A stretch of 64,000 bases of DNA, taken from NCBI GenBank assembly GCA_034440615.1, contig JAOTOM010005100.1, positions 847,501 through 911,500 on the forward strand, in the 5' to 3' direction. Shown in pieces: positions 1 through 12,500 of the stretch. Source of the DNA: Ashinkailepas kermadecensis. Lineage: Eukaryota > Arthropoda > Thecostraca > Neolepadidae. The position numbers and the translations under genes are program-made. The stretch's first letter is position 1. Each line of letters opens with the position of its first letter. The notes under the pieces were generated by a model. It was not told the DNA's origin and did no database searches. It saw only the letters and a program-made list of their open reading frames with translations.

Positions 1-3000
1 GCCGCGCGGTTGATGCTAGGCCTGCCACTAATTGTGATTGGCTGCTACATCCCCGTGTATATAACTTTGCATCTTTGACCCTGCGAAGGGTATCGGTTGC
101 TCGGGGACGTCTCCAGCAATACACCTCTGTACGAGACGCTCAGCTCTCAGTGTACCAGCTGGGCGACGACACAACAGGGTCCTTCCTGCCAGTTTTTTTT
201 GGGAATTAATTAAGCAGAATACTGGAATTTCCTGAAGGCGTGGACGGTTCCGTGCACGGATTTAGGTTGAATATGCCTAGTTCAGTACGGGTATGGATTG
301 GTGACTTGACGTCAATCCGTGGTGAGGTCTAGTGGGTGGAGTATCATCCAGCATAAACTTACCATTCAACATACCAATTTGCACAGCCAAACAGTACCGC
401 GGACGGATCCGGGAAGCTGTTTTCAGCTTCACCGGAGAACGGTCGTCCCCACTAAACACAAACTTATGAATTTTGACGGCGTTTGGTGTAAGGTTGGCTA
501 CAAACACAAGCTTGCTTCATAAAATGATTCTGGATTTCCGAAAGTCGGCGTATTCATGACCATTTTCCTGAGAAAAGAAGATTGAGAACATTGAGCTGTG
601 GCCTGAACCCCACTCCCCCCACCCCAAGTTTCGCCCTTGCCCACGATCTCCATTCAATCGTAAACGCCCGTTCACTTGGTGCAATAATCCACGCGACTCG
701 GCTCTCATTAGCTTCAATATGTGATGACGTCGTCGCTTGTATGGCACGCCACCAACCAGCGCCGTATTAAGCATACATGCTGCCTTTGAAGATAAACCAG
801 CTATCTTGTACGAGGCGCTTGCACGGCATCGGTCGACTGTGGCGGAAATATGTTGTCCCCGGCAGTCCGCTGGCGCGAGGTGCATTTGGCGCTGCCGATG
901 TAATCGACCCTGCCGGCACTGACGCTGGGCGGCACCGTGTTCACCATGTGCAGGCTGTTGCCCGGACGGTAGCAACGACTCTTTGTAACGTAGATTTGAA
1001 GTCAGGGATGACCGGTGAGGGATGCGATATTCTGAATGTATTTTGAGAGCGCTCTAGTTCAGCGTTGCTTTTCCTGTTTGACGATTGCTCCTGATGATGA
1101 TATCATAATGTATGTAGGCTGGAGCTATATCGGCCATAATTAGTTGCTAGTGTGCAGGAAAAGGTTCTACGAAACGCGCCCGAGGTGCTTAATGTTTGGG
1201 AGACATCTGGGTTAGCATTCCCTGAATAAGTTGTTGAGCGCTGATAAAATAAGCTGAATACAACAACAGCCTTTTTACATGATTAAGCTGGATCCAAATG
1301 CTTGCTCAGAAATGCTTTGTGGATGAAGGACAAAGTGTAGGCTGGACCATCATCTCGACCTAGCCCTAGAATGAAATGCATCTGTCCCTGTCATGGTGTA
1401 ATTACCGGCTGCGGCAAATCTAGCTGTCGATAATTTGGGCCTGAACTCGCAGCGGTTAGACTAATGGTAGTTTTACAAGGACATTTGCATACACACCAAA
1501 ACCAGGATCAACTCAAATTTTCAGTTCCCAATTGCGGCCGCACATGGCTGAAACGTTGAACGCCCCATCCGTTCCCCACTAACCCATCATAATAGTTTTC
1601 TGAGGTAGTGTCCAATCGTTCATTATCCTCGGATGAGAAGCAGAGTAGGGGATAGTCCGAACTAGCTGCTTCAATATATCCATGGTAACGTCGACCCGAT
1701 GGTGCTTCAGAGAAGGTTGCTTTAAAATGGTTCTATTTTTCCATAGGAATGAGGTAATCAATCCGCCCCCGAACATTTCCCATGATATATCAGATCATTT
1801 GGTTTTTTTCTTTGAAGCCTTCGAAATCGAGGAGATGTGCAACGGTATGGCTATAAACTGAGCCTTGATGCTAGCCATATGGGAAGATGAAAAAAGATCC
1901 CGATGTTTTGTATTGATGGGCTCTACTTGAGATTAGCATTCCCAAATGGTTGATCCAAATTATCTAGCCGACTTGTTCCGACACTATCCGTGCGACACTG
2001 GTTAATACCTCATCGAACTGCGAGATCCATGGTTAATTTTCCTAATTATGTATTGTGTATGACAGAGGTCTAATGTTGAATTTGCCTCAAGCAGTCCGTC
2101 CAGACTCACTTCTCCCCCCCCCCCCCCCCCCTCCAATCCATCTTAAATATCCGCCCATGTAGTGCATTTAGATACTCTAAATCATTTGCTTCCCAGCCCC
2201 CGACCAAAAAGTAGGACGTACTGGGGTCGTACTCATTCGCCCATTAATGCATAGCTGATTATGCCTGGGGAATGGGAGCATCACAGATATGATATGATCC
2301 ATATTACTAGATATTTGGTTGAAAAAAATCGCTATGTTACTCTTTTGCCCTACTCCTTACTGGATTTTTTTTCTCACCAATAGTGGCACGCTTTTCTAAA
2401 GCTTAGTGTCCAGCTCACAATCCCCCCCCCCCCCTGCTAGTGTTCGAGCGGTGCCCTAATATGCACCCCACGTACCACGACGCTGGAGCCTCTCAGCCCA
2501 CCTGGTGCGCTCGGGCATCCAGTACTCATACAGTAGCGCCTCATGCTGGCCTTACAAACTCTATCTTATTCGTATTTTGTGGAAATCAACTAGCATAAAC
2601 GTGAAAACCTCACAAACACACCAGAGAAGCACACAATGGCTAAATATAATCATAGCCATGCGCTAATATGTGTAGACACGCGATGTTTACGTGAGCTAAA
2701 AAGTAAATAACGATTGGGATCATGTGCAAAATAATGTACACAATAACATAAAACCTGAAAAGAAAGATTATGAAAATTACAAATCCGGAGCGCGAAACTA
2801 CCAAGCAATGCGAAGCATCCATGTTTCAAAACATCATGTTTCAAAAGCGAGAAGCCGAATCTGAAAACGATGTCATTCGATGAATGCCAGTTCAATCATC
2901 AAGTCTGTATTCGTTTACGTTATTATGATGCGTATTTTATATATCTAAGTGCCTGCCGTGCGCGAATTGTTGCGAGCGCGGCACCTATCTACTGCCGCGC

Positions 3001-3309
3001 CTCAGTTCCACATCCGGAACCGCCAGCGCCGATCCTATATCGTCCTTGTGTCCTCTTCATCCGGTTTTTCCATTTAAGTTTCGCCACATATTGTCCGCTC
3101 TGATTATAATCATACGCCTGGACGGGTTAACTAACAGCCACGATGTCGTGTGGATGTGTCATGCAAATAAATAAGATCGTGTATTAAACGGGACCATAAT
3201 TGTTCATGCATGATGACGCACCCGAAAACTCACATAGCCGACTGCTGCGGTGACCGACCGGCAATACACCGACCACCGCTACAATGACGACTTCTGAGTA
3301 GGTTGGCAG
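1..3309. other. Stretch without a firmly supported gene
   Basis: No exon chain can be built here. There are poly(C) runs near 2109-2131 and 2423-2434, a weak minus-strand exon candidate near 804-955, and otherwise unremarkable AT-balanced sequence. If gene 1 has upstream exons they may lie here or left of the window; I could not pick them out. Confidence 0.5.
804..955 (-). CDS. Weak candidate coding exon, unknown gene
   Basis: The minus strand has an open frame with GC-rich third positions. It reads approximately NSLHMVNTVPPSVSAGRVDY and continues for about 50 residues to a stop at about 803. A pyrimidine-containing stretch ending in AACAG just upstream could be an acceptor. I recognise no family and find no convincing donor or partner exon. 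It could be a chance GC-rich open frame. Confidence 0.22.
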
Positions 3310-3531
3310 ACGTCTCCCTTGTCTGCTGCTTGTCGGCGACGCCCACGGTTCTATGGCAGCCGGACTGACTCCGCCACGGTTCGGCAGGCGTTCGTTCAGT
3401 GCTACTGGGACGGCTCGCTGGACGGCCGGCAGGCGGTGCGCTTCCTGGAGGTGCTCACCGTGTGCAGGAGTCTGGTCGATGTCTGCTCTCACTTGGGCAT
3501 CCGTTTCTCCGAGATAGCCGACCTGCCCGAG
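3310..3531 (+). CDS. Gene 1 exon a
   Basis: Open, GC-rich exon that includes QAFVQCYWDGSLDGRQAVRF and ends in SEIADLPE, followed by the weak donor GAG|GTTTGA. The acceptor TTGGCAG at 3303-3309 gives 74 codons in phase 0; an in-frame stop lies just upstream at 3295. The acceptor could instead be at 3353-3355. It reads like an alpha-helical segment, with no family recognised. Confidence 0.6.
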
Positions 3532-6500
3532 GTTTGAGACAGGTGGAGATAGATGGGCAACATATAAACTCCGCATGAAATCCAGATTGGTGATTTTGTA
3601 GGGTGCCAGTCACCTGCGTCGAGCTTGATACTTGTCACAGCTGTGCCATGCTGTAGTCCAACAAGCATTGCATATTTTTCCGGGATGGAATTATGTTTCT
3701 GAATTGTGGTCCCATTGCTTTGTACCCTTCAAGTGCCTGGGATTTTCTTAGTTATGCCTGATAATCTAGAAGCCACACCGACGATACGTAAGATATAGAT
3801 TACAATGGCACAAGATGATATATTCGAAAAAGGAACACCTGTGTGTTCCTTTTTCGAATATATCATCTTGTGCCATTGTAATCTGTATTTTACTTGTCCA
3901 ATTAACTAATAACAATACGTAAAATATGTTGTCACGTTGATAGGCTTAGTAATCATGATGAGGGCATGGACAGGATATTTTATGTGTTCTTCGTGATCCT
4001 TGTCATTTCTCCAGCTTTCAGATGTACGAATATGCATGCCAGCCTAAGCTGCTCATGAGTATCACAGGTCCAATATTATACATCAATTTGTCCATGATTT
4101 GAACCTAATGGATTTCACCTGGCCTCATCTGATTTAGCCTGACCTGACCTGACCCGACACGCGGATACGTCATTGCTACTGCTGGTGTGACCTGTGTTCT
4201 GTTGGCTCGTTCTGGCGTGGTCCGATCTATTTTAGGCAGCGCCTAAGACCGTGGCAGAACAATGGTGTGGGCCGTGTCCCGTTGCGTTGTCCTGACCTGC
4301 CCCGACGCGCGGCAGCGTCTGGCGTCGCTGGTGGAACAGCACGTGACCACGAGCGGCGACGTGGGCTCACTAATCCGCGAGATGGCGCTGGGTCGGTTCG
4401 GTCCGGCCGCCGAGAAACGTCGCTGCCGTCCTCAGCCCACTGTCGTCGGCAGGCCGGGCTCGCATCCGCACAAACACCGCCGCAGGGTCAAGGTGAGGGA
4501 TGACACGCCACCGCAGGGTCAAGGTGATGTCGAGCCTTTCTCTTCCGACGTCACGGATGCCATGGATGTTTATATCATATCTTGGAGTGGCACACATGCA
4601 CCGTATGGCCACCGTAAGGAGTGGTCACTGACAAATCTCGGCTCGTAGCCCGCTGGGGGCTTTCTCAGCCGACGTCACCGATGCCATGGACGTTAATGGT
4701 GCGCCATGTTGAGTTACCTCAGTTTTCCAATTTGGAACGTTTAACAGGCCGAGGAGATACGCATCACGATGGAACGGTTTTGTGTCATTCTCAGAACGCG
4801 ACCATCCTTTCTCTGTTCATTGGATGACGATCAGCACGATGGGTTTCTTCGTAGAGCTTGTGACTGTTCCTCCGCGATGTTGCAGGCTCTCATTGGTGTG
4901 GACAAAAGTCGTGTAGCAAGCAATGAACGGAGCCAAGATGAACGAAGCCACCAGATACGAAATATTCTCACCATACAAAAAGTTGACGCTGAACCAAGGC
5001 ATCAGGTATTTGTTTTTTCCTTCCTGCAGTTCGGTAATTGCAAGCCTAGGCGCCGTTTACAAAAAAAAAGTATACACAAATACATCCCTATGAAAAGGAT
5101 GGTTAATATTCATCCCTTGTTGCGTTAGATCCAGGGTGACGAAACAACCTACTTGGTGTGAGGCGAATCGAATGATGCCCTATTTTCCATTTTCATGTAA
5201 CACTGGACCCTTGCACAGGCCGCACGGCCCGGTGGCCCGTCTCAGGCCACAAGGAGGCTTACGAGTTTGCCTAGCAGTCCGGTGGAAGGTACCGGCATCC
5301 CTCCAGCGGCCCCAACACCCGACAAGAGGTTCCAGCAGACAGGCCATACGCCAAGAGACCAGACGGATGCTCACAACTCGGACGAGAGGCCCCACGGTAT
5401 AGCACAGGTGAGATGCAACAGCGATGGTATTTATTTTTGGCTGCAAGGCAAGATAGGCTGTTCCACTAAGTTTTCAGACGTTCGAGGTCGGCAGAAGGCC
5501 CCAAAAACGAGGAAGGAGACACAATTCTAGGATATGAGACATCAGTATACCAACAAGCCAACTTTCGATCTTGTGGTCAAGCCATAGCAGCAGGCGAATG
5601 CGCTTCGTATCCATCCGTTTATATTTGCAGAGACCCAAAGCACAACGAAGACCCTTCTCGCGGGTTACATAGCATAGCATAGCCTGCCAGAAACTAATTG
5701 GGTAGTTCCATGAAATTTCAGGGGCACTTCAGATGGACTGCCTTGACATGAAGCCTCCAGCTGTCACAATGACCTAGTGATCCGACACGGAGTGGGCGAT
5801 CCGACATCTAGTCATAGGTGATGGACTGTGCCGGACTCTACGGCGAGTGTTGGTCATGCCTCCAATTTTGGATGAACTGTGACACTACCCGATTAACCTT
5901 GACCCAGTTAGTTCAAGGGAATGAACCGCGGCTGTGAAAAGCAAAACCTAGGCCAGTGGGTTTTCGTGGTTTTGGTAGGTAACGGAACAAAACCCGGCTC
6001 GAGGTTTTGCTTACTTTTGATTGTTTTGAGGTGAAGAACTCATAACAGGTGAAGAACTTCACCTTATCCGGGTGCCATTTTCATTGGCTAGGAGAGTTGA
6101 TGGGGCATATGGGGCAACCATATTGACCCATATGCAGCGTTACAATATTGATATTTCGTTAGGTGTGAGATGTAGAAGCAAGTCTAGTAAGATGTCGAAC
6201 TTCACCATGGAAACGATATCGTTTAGAATATCGTGTATGTCCTCGAGGCTCATTTTCGAGCCCATAGCATGCTTATATCTGCACATTTTTGTTTATTTGG
6301 GAAGACATCTAATTTAGGGATACTTACGTTAATGACATCGATAAGAATGTCATGCTATCAGCAACTTTTATTGAACGCCAGACCACATCATTGGTAATCT
6401 CTTTATCTGAAATAGCGTTAGGTACGAGATGCTTATGTATAACAATCCGCAATAGTGAGCATAAGCATGATACACACATGACACAGTTAGAAACGAGGCA

Positions 6501-9500
6501 TGGATACTTCATAAACTCATATCAAGAAACACGATGTCGATACTTCTTTGGGAAGGATGTCTCTTCAGTGTTCAGTAGGTGGTATATTCCACCCTATTTC
6601 ACGAATAATGTATCACTACCCATGTGACTAATATCCATATTGTATTAACCATTTAACTCATGTAGGAACATGCATGGTAAAAGATTGAACAACCAAGATC
6701 GCATTTGGGTCTTGTCCGGGTTCGTGCTGTTAAAAAAAAACGAGTCTTGATACGTTTGTCGATGAACACTTGTCCTTGAGTATCCAGATGCTTCCGAGTT
6801 CTGTCTCCTGAATATCGAACTGTGGGCTCCATAAACAACCTATGCCGAGCCTTACATTAGGCAGGGCCAAAACGTTAACCCCATTTTGTGTCCATAAAAT
6901 GTGACTCCAAAACGTCCTTGTGTGCTTCGCTGTTCTAACATTGACGCTAAGTCTAGATTCAGCACTTCCACACAAGAATGTGCAACCGAAGCATAAATCG
7001 TCACACTATATTAACTGGGGTAAATGGACTCAGATGACGACTCAGAAAATACACCATATCTCAGTTCATCTGTGTAATTAGTTTCGAACACATGACAATC
7101 AAACTAAGCCAAGTATGTTCACTCAGTGCAAAGGACTGAACAGGGGAATATCCGTATGGCCAATAGCTGTCCGCTTTGTGATTTTATTACACTGTCAGTT
7201 GTAGCTTGACATGATTATATTTTTTTTGCAAACATTTGCGTAACCGGCCGGATGATCTAGTGACAGAATGCTCGTCTTCAATAGAATTGAATAGGATTAG
7301 CCCCCTTCAATTGTGGAATTGTGCGGAAAGAATATACTTCAAGAAACTGGCTCTGCCCCCCCCCACCACCTGGCTCTCCCCGCACACGCAATTTGTTCGG
7401 TCATGCTGCTCCTAGAACCACCCAGCGCCTCGACTGTTGCCACCAATTAACTACACTAGCAATCGACTTAGCTGAAGAGGTCGAGGCTATCTGGTCGCGG
7501 CGCGTTACCCCTGCTCAGTGATAAATTATTAGTGAAATAGGGTGGAATATACCACTTTCTGAACACTCAATTGACATCCTTCTCCAAGAAGTATCGGTAT
7601 CCTGCTCCTTGATGAATGCTTATGAAGTCTGCATGTCTCCTTTCTAACAGTATCTCGTTTATAAATAGCATGTGCATGCCTTCGATAAGGAATGGTGATA
7701 CACGAACATTTTGCAATGCAACTTCAGGTAAAGGGCCAAGGGATGACCTATAATGCGATATGGCATACGGTACCAGTTTATAGCATAATTAGTATTCTCT
7801 CTATCCAGAGTATAGCTCTTCTTAAATTATGAATCTCAAAACAAATGATAGAGGTCCAGTCATAAGTGCTTACACCATTTACTAATATTTTAGTCTGAAA
7901 GGCATCAAAAGCATATTAAATGACACTAATTCCATAGCAAATTTCGACATCCTGCTGTGCTCGTTTCGACATCTCACACCTAACGAAAAACCATTATTTT
8001 AACCTTGCCTCTGCTCGTCTGTACCTTCCCCTCTGTGAGACACGGTTCTCTCTGGAGACCAGGGAGCCGTGCACTGGCCCAAAGCATGCGCCCTGGCTCA
8101 CGTTGGCTAAGGAGGAAAATACGATCCTCTGGACTGGCAATAGATGCTTGAGCGTCTGAAGTGGCCCCGTGGAACAGATCCTTTAGGGAGTTCTGGAAGG
8201 CCTTCTCCGCTGCAATTTGGGGAGCTTGGCAAAGGTTTTTGCTCTTTTTCAACCGGTGATACTCTTCATACAATTTATCCACGCTGGTGATGGCGTGGTC
8301 TTTCCGAGTCATTTGGATGTGGGCTCTGGCCCAGAAAGTAGACACCTCATGCACCACTTCATCAGCACTATCGCGCTGTGTGAGCTTTGTCTTCTGGTGG
8401 TAATAGAGGATGTTGCTTAGTACTTATCCGCTGGATGGCAGCTTGGACCCCATAAACTACTACAGTGGTGACGAAGTAATCTTTGCTTGGAGTTGCGATA
8501 TCAGATATCGACAGTCGGGGAACTGTTTTTGATGGGCTACGACAAACTTGAGCAGATAGCAAAGTTGGTGCCCATTCGGGGCGAGAAGCTAGATATTATC
8601 TAGGATTGAGGGATGGAATTAGGGATTGCCACTCCTCATTCTGCAGATAAAAGTCCAAGCATCAGTACAATACCCTTTTAATCATTCCTTCTGTGTTCCG
8701 CAATGAGAACAATGTAGTTCAATGTGAAACTTCAAGGTCGATGTACAACCCATCCCAAAAGGAACCATTCTGGTAGGTTGGAGCATAACATGAATACAAT
8801 TAAGAACCACCCTAATATAGTCATGAGTGTGGCATTTTAGCAATTCCCTATGGTATGCACTTCCAGGATACCTCGTTCTTCCGAGCCGGTCTCCCCCTCC
8901 TCCACCGGACTCGCGCCTTCTATTCCATGGGGAGGGCCCTTGCCGCATGAGGTAGCGGAATATGATCAGCAGTTAGCCTTGCCACCTCGTGGAGATCTGG
9001 TGGTCATAGTCGCTTGTGAGATCGAGCAAAACTAATGCGGCTCGGTGTGGCTTCTCTCAGGTGATCCTACTGGTCTGTTTTTTTCCCATTTAAGTCTAGT
9101 CTGAACCCTAGTTGAATGTCATTTAGTTTGTGACTGCATTTAAGCCAGTGGTGGAAGAGCCCCCTTCCTCCCCGTTTCCATTCGTCGACCCTATCGTAGT
9201 CAGCTGAGATGCGTTCCATGGATATTGGCATGCGCCCCTGCGTGCCGTCCCCGTTGTATGTGGCTCGACTGCTTGTTTCAGGGAAAACGCCCGGGGTCCG
9301 AGCTACCCCCTGTCGGTGGACCATGTTCAGGCCAGTTGAATCCGGTACTGACACGACTGGACATGATGCAACGGGAGAGGGACGATATCCGTCGCCGCTG
9401 GGAACCGCTCATCCAGGCCAGGTGAGAGATCTGTTGGCACTGGGAAGCCACTCATTCAGACCAGACGAGGTACCAACGGACACTGAGGAATGCTCACTAC

Positions 9501-12500
9501 TCAATGAAATACAGATATACATATGATATGCTGTATGAAGGGGTGATATGGCTGTTGATTTCATTCTTAGGTCCTTTCTGCTTGATGTAATTCAGAGAAT
9601 CAGTAACGCGTCCAGTAAGTCAGAATGGGACACTTAAAGTTACATAACATAAAATAAAGGTGCATTTTATCAGTAAAATGTCATTTGGTGTGTGCGTGCG
9701 TCCATGCTTGTTTTTGCGCGCTTGCGGCTGATCGATATTTGTCCATAAGCATCTATCGTCATTGCTTGTGGTATGCTGTAAAGCCCTAAGACTCTCCTAC
9801 AGTTATCTATTGTATTATATTCTATCATATTATATTCCATCACGTTCCAGGAGAAGGAAAGCGGAAGATGTTCAAGTGGAGGTGGAAGATGACGATTTGT
9901 CCGAAGGTCAGATGCCGTGTCAGGAAGGTGTCCACAAAGCGACTGACGACCGTGTGCCTCCAGCGAACTGGCGGCAGCAAGCCCTCTTGCCACCCGGTAC
10001 AGACGCCAACACGTCGACCCCGACGCTGTCGGAACAGCTGCAGCTGCTAGAGCTGTCGGAGCAACCCCAGCCACTGCACCTGCCGCAACAGCCCCAGCCG
10101 CCAGAGCTGCCACAACAGCTCCAGCAGCCAGAGCTGTCGCAACAACCCCAGCCGCCAGAGCTGATGGAGCAGCCCCACCCGCTGCAGCTGTCGGGGCAAC
10201 GTGGAAGTCTTCAGGGCGATATCCGGCAGCTGTTCACAAAAGAAGCAATTGGCCCGGACTTGAGGAGCACCATTGCTGCCGAGCTGACAGCGTGCCTAGG
10301 TAGCAGCACTGACGACACCATCAAGGCGTGAGTTTGACGACGCTGGCGATGGGGCCTGCTGTCAGACGCGTATAGAGCTCACCCAGTAGTACTATCGGCC
10401 GACCCACTCCGCCTCCAGAGGAGGCTGGTGGATGTTTAGATCCCCTGGTGGGAGACGACCGGACGTTGCTGCGTCGGCTCCGTTCCGCACCCCTGTTCGC
10501 GGTGCGATTTTGCCTATCAATGCAGGACACATGTCCAGAGTTCACGCGTTCTGGTGGATCATGTTTGACAACTTGGCTGCAAGTTTGGTTACATGCCCCT
10601 TTCTCCTGTTTCTTGTCTTTTCAAGATTACTTTCTCTCTGTGTCGTGATCCCAAGGTGAGGTGAGAACACAGTTGAAAATTCAAGAGCGAAGGAACGTCT
10701 GAGGAAGTGTGCATGGCATGGCAAGCCACCTTTTCTATCGATTATTTCCACGCAGCGCCCAGAACATTAATAGTTAAGGGCAAGACCGTAGAAATGTCCG
10801 AAAGGGTGGGAATACGACTACATGGATGGTAAATGTATCCCAAGCGTTGCAGCTGCCACACCGACATGTTCTAAATTTACTTTGTGAATTCTGCTTTGCA
10901 ACACCAACCTTTGTATGTTGTTAGCACCAAGTTTTAAACTGTTCCAGCGACTTCCCTGGTCATCTTTCATCTATCAGGGAAGGTCATCTTCATCCAACAT
11001 TATTTCGTCATTACTGGTCATCGACACATCTGACAATGATAACAACAATGATAACAAGTAACAATAACAATATTACAATAATAACACTAACAATAACTGA
11101 CTGAAAATAACACACAAATGTTCATCTATTATCTAACATTCATATATCCATTCATCATCTATCTATGGGTGCGAGCCATGTTTTAAGTCGGTTGTTTCCA
11201 TGCAACGTCCACGAAGTTAATGTTTCAGGATCCCAACGGGGAGGGGAGGAACTCCTATGCTTGCTCCCATGGTTGCGTATTCCAAGATATGGTGACCCAT
11301 TCCCCCGTTCTTACGCTGAAAGTAAATAAAGTGTAGGCTTTAAAGTTGTGTAAGAAAACAGTGGCAATCTCATACATAATACTTCCGTCCAGATGGCCAT
11401 ATTCACCGTAGTGTATCCTTTTTTTTGCAGGATAGGGTAGGTAACTGAGTGACCAAAAGATCCGTTCCTTGCAGCCTCCCATTAGTGTTGAAAAAGACTC
11501 GAAACTCAAAACTGTTGTTTGCGCAACTTTATCTCTCCGTACATAAGTGTCAGTAGTCGACGATTGCTTTTATTTGTCATGCCATTTGAACACTGCCCCG
11601 CCCCTTCCAATATTTGCCCAGTTGCGTAGCACTCTCAATGGTCTCAATGTTTGCCATCTTACAAATCATTCGCCATGTACTTGGTATCGATATCACCCAG
11701 TGTCCTGAAATTCTGAAAGTTGAGTGAAGAAGCACACTTAATGTTAATTGTATTGACGTCACTTTTGTTCTTTTTGACATAATTAAGAACCATTTTTTGC
11801 TTTTATGTTACGCATTACCAGTGAAATTTTGATATTTAGAAGCACTTACGGTATCTGGCAGCAGCACTTCCCTGATTGGTAAAGGCAACAAAGACAGGCA
11901 TCATCAGCGCCATCATGCGATCAACAAGGGTCATTGGAGATTGCTCATCAATAGGCATTATCTATATACATTTGCACATTATGTTAAACATCAGTTGGCT
12001 TATTTCACATCACTCTCCCCTCCCCTCAACCCTACAAAAAAAAATCAGGACACTGATATCACCACGAACAATAGTAGCACTAATACTTCGATGTTTGCGG
12101 CATTGAAACCATTCGTTGCGGACTTTGAAGACTAATGCCTTTCCCTGGAAGTCAGGGTCGGTGGAGCACGTGAAGGAGAGGGGAGGGGACGGCTGCTACA
12201 TCCGATATTTTGGACGGGCAAGTATATCTCTGCACACCCCCTCCCCTCCCCTCCCGCACAGATTATAATAGTCTCAGGGGAGCCCTTGAATATTTTGGGT
12301 AAGTTGATAACCCTAAGAGCATTTTTGGGGCTCATTAGTCGCCCCTGCGATGGCCCTTATGCCTCCAGAATGTGCCAGTTTAGGAACGTTAGATAGTGAG
12401 ATGTTTGTCAGTTTTAACTTAACTCTTCCTTCCCCTTGACAGAATGAGCACCATCAATGGTTGTACAGTTATCGCAATAGCATGCCTTGTACGGAGGGAC

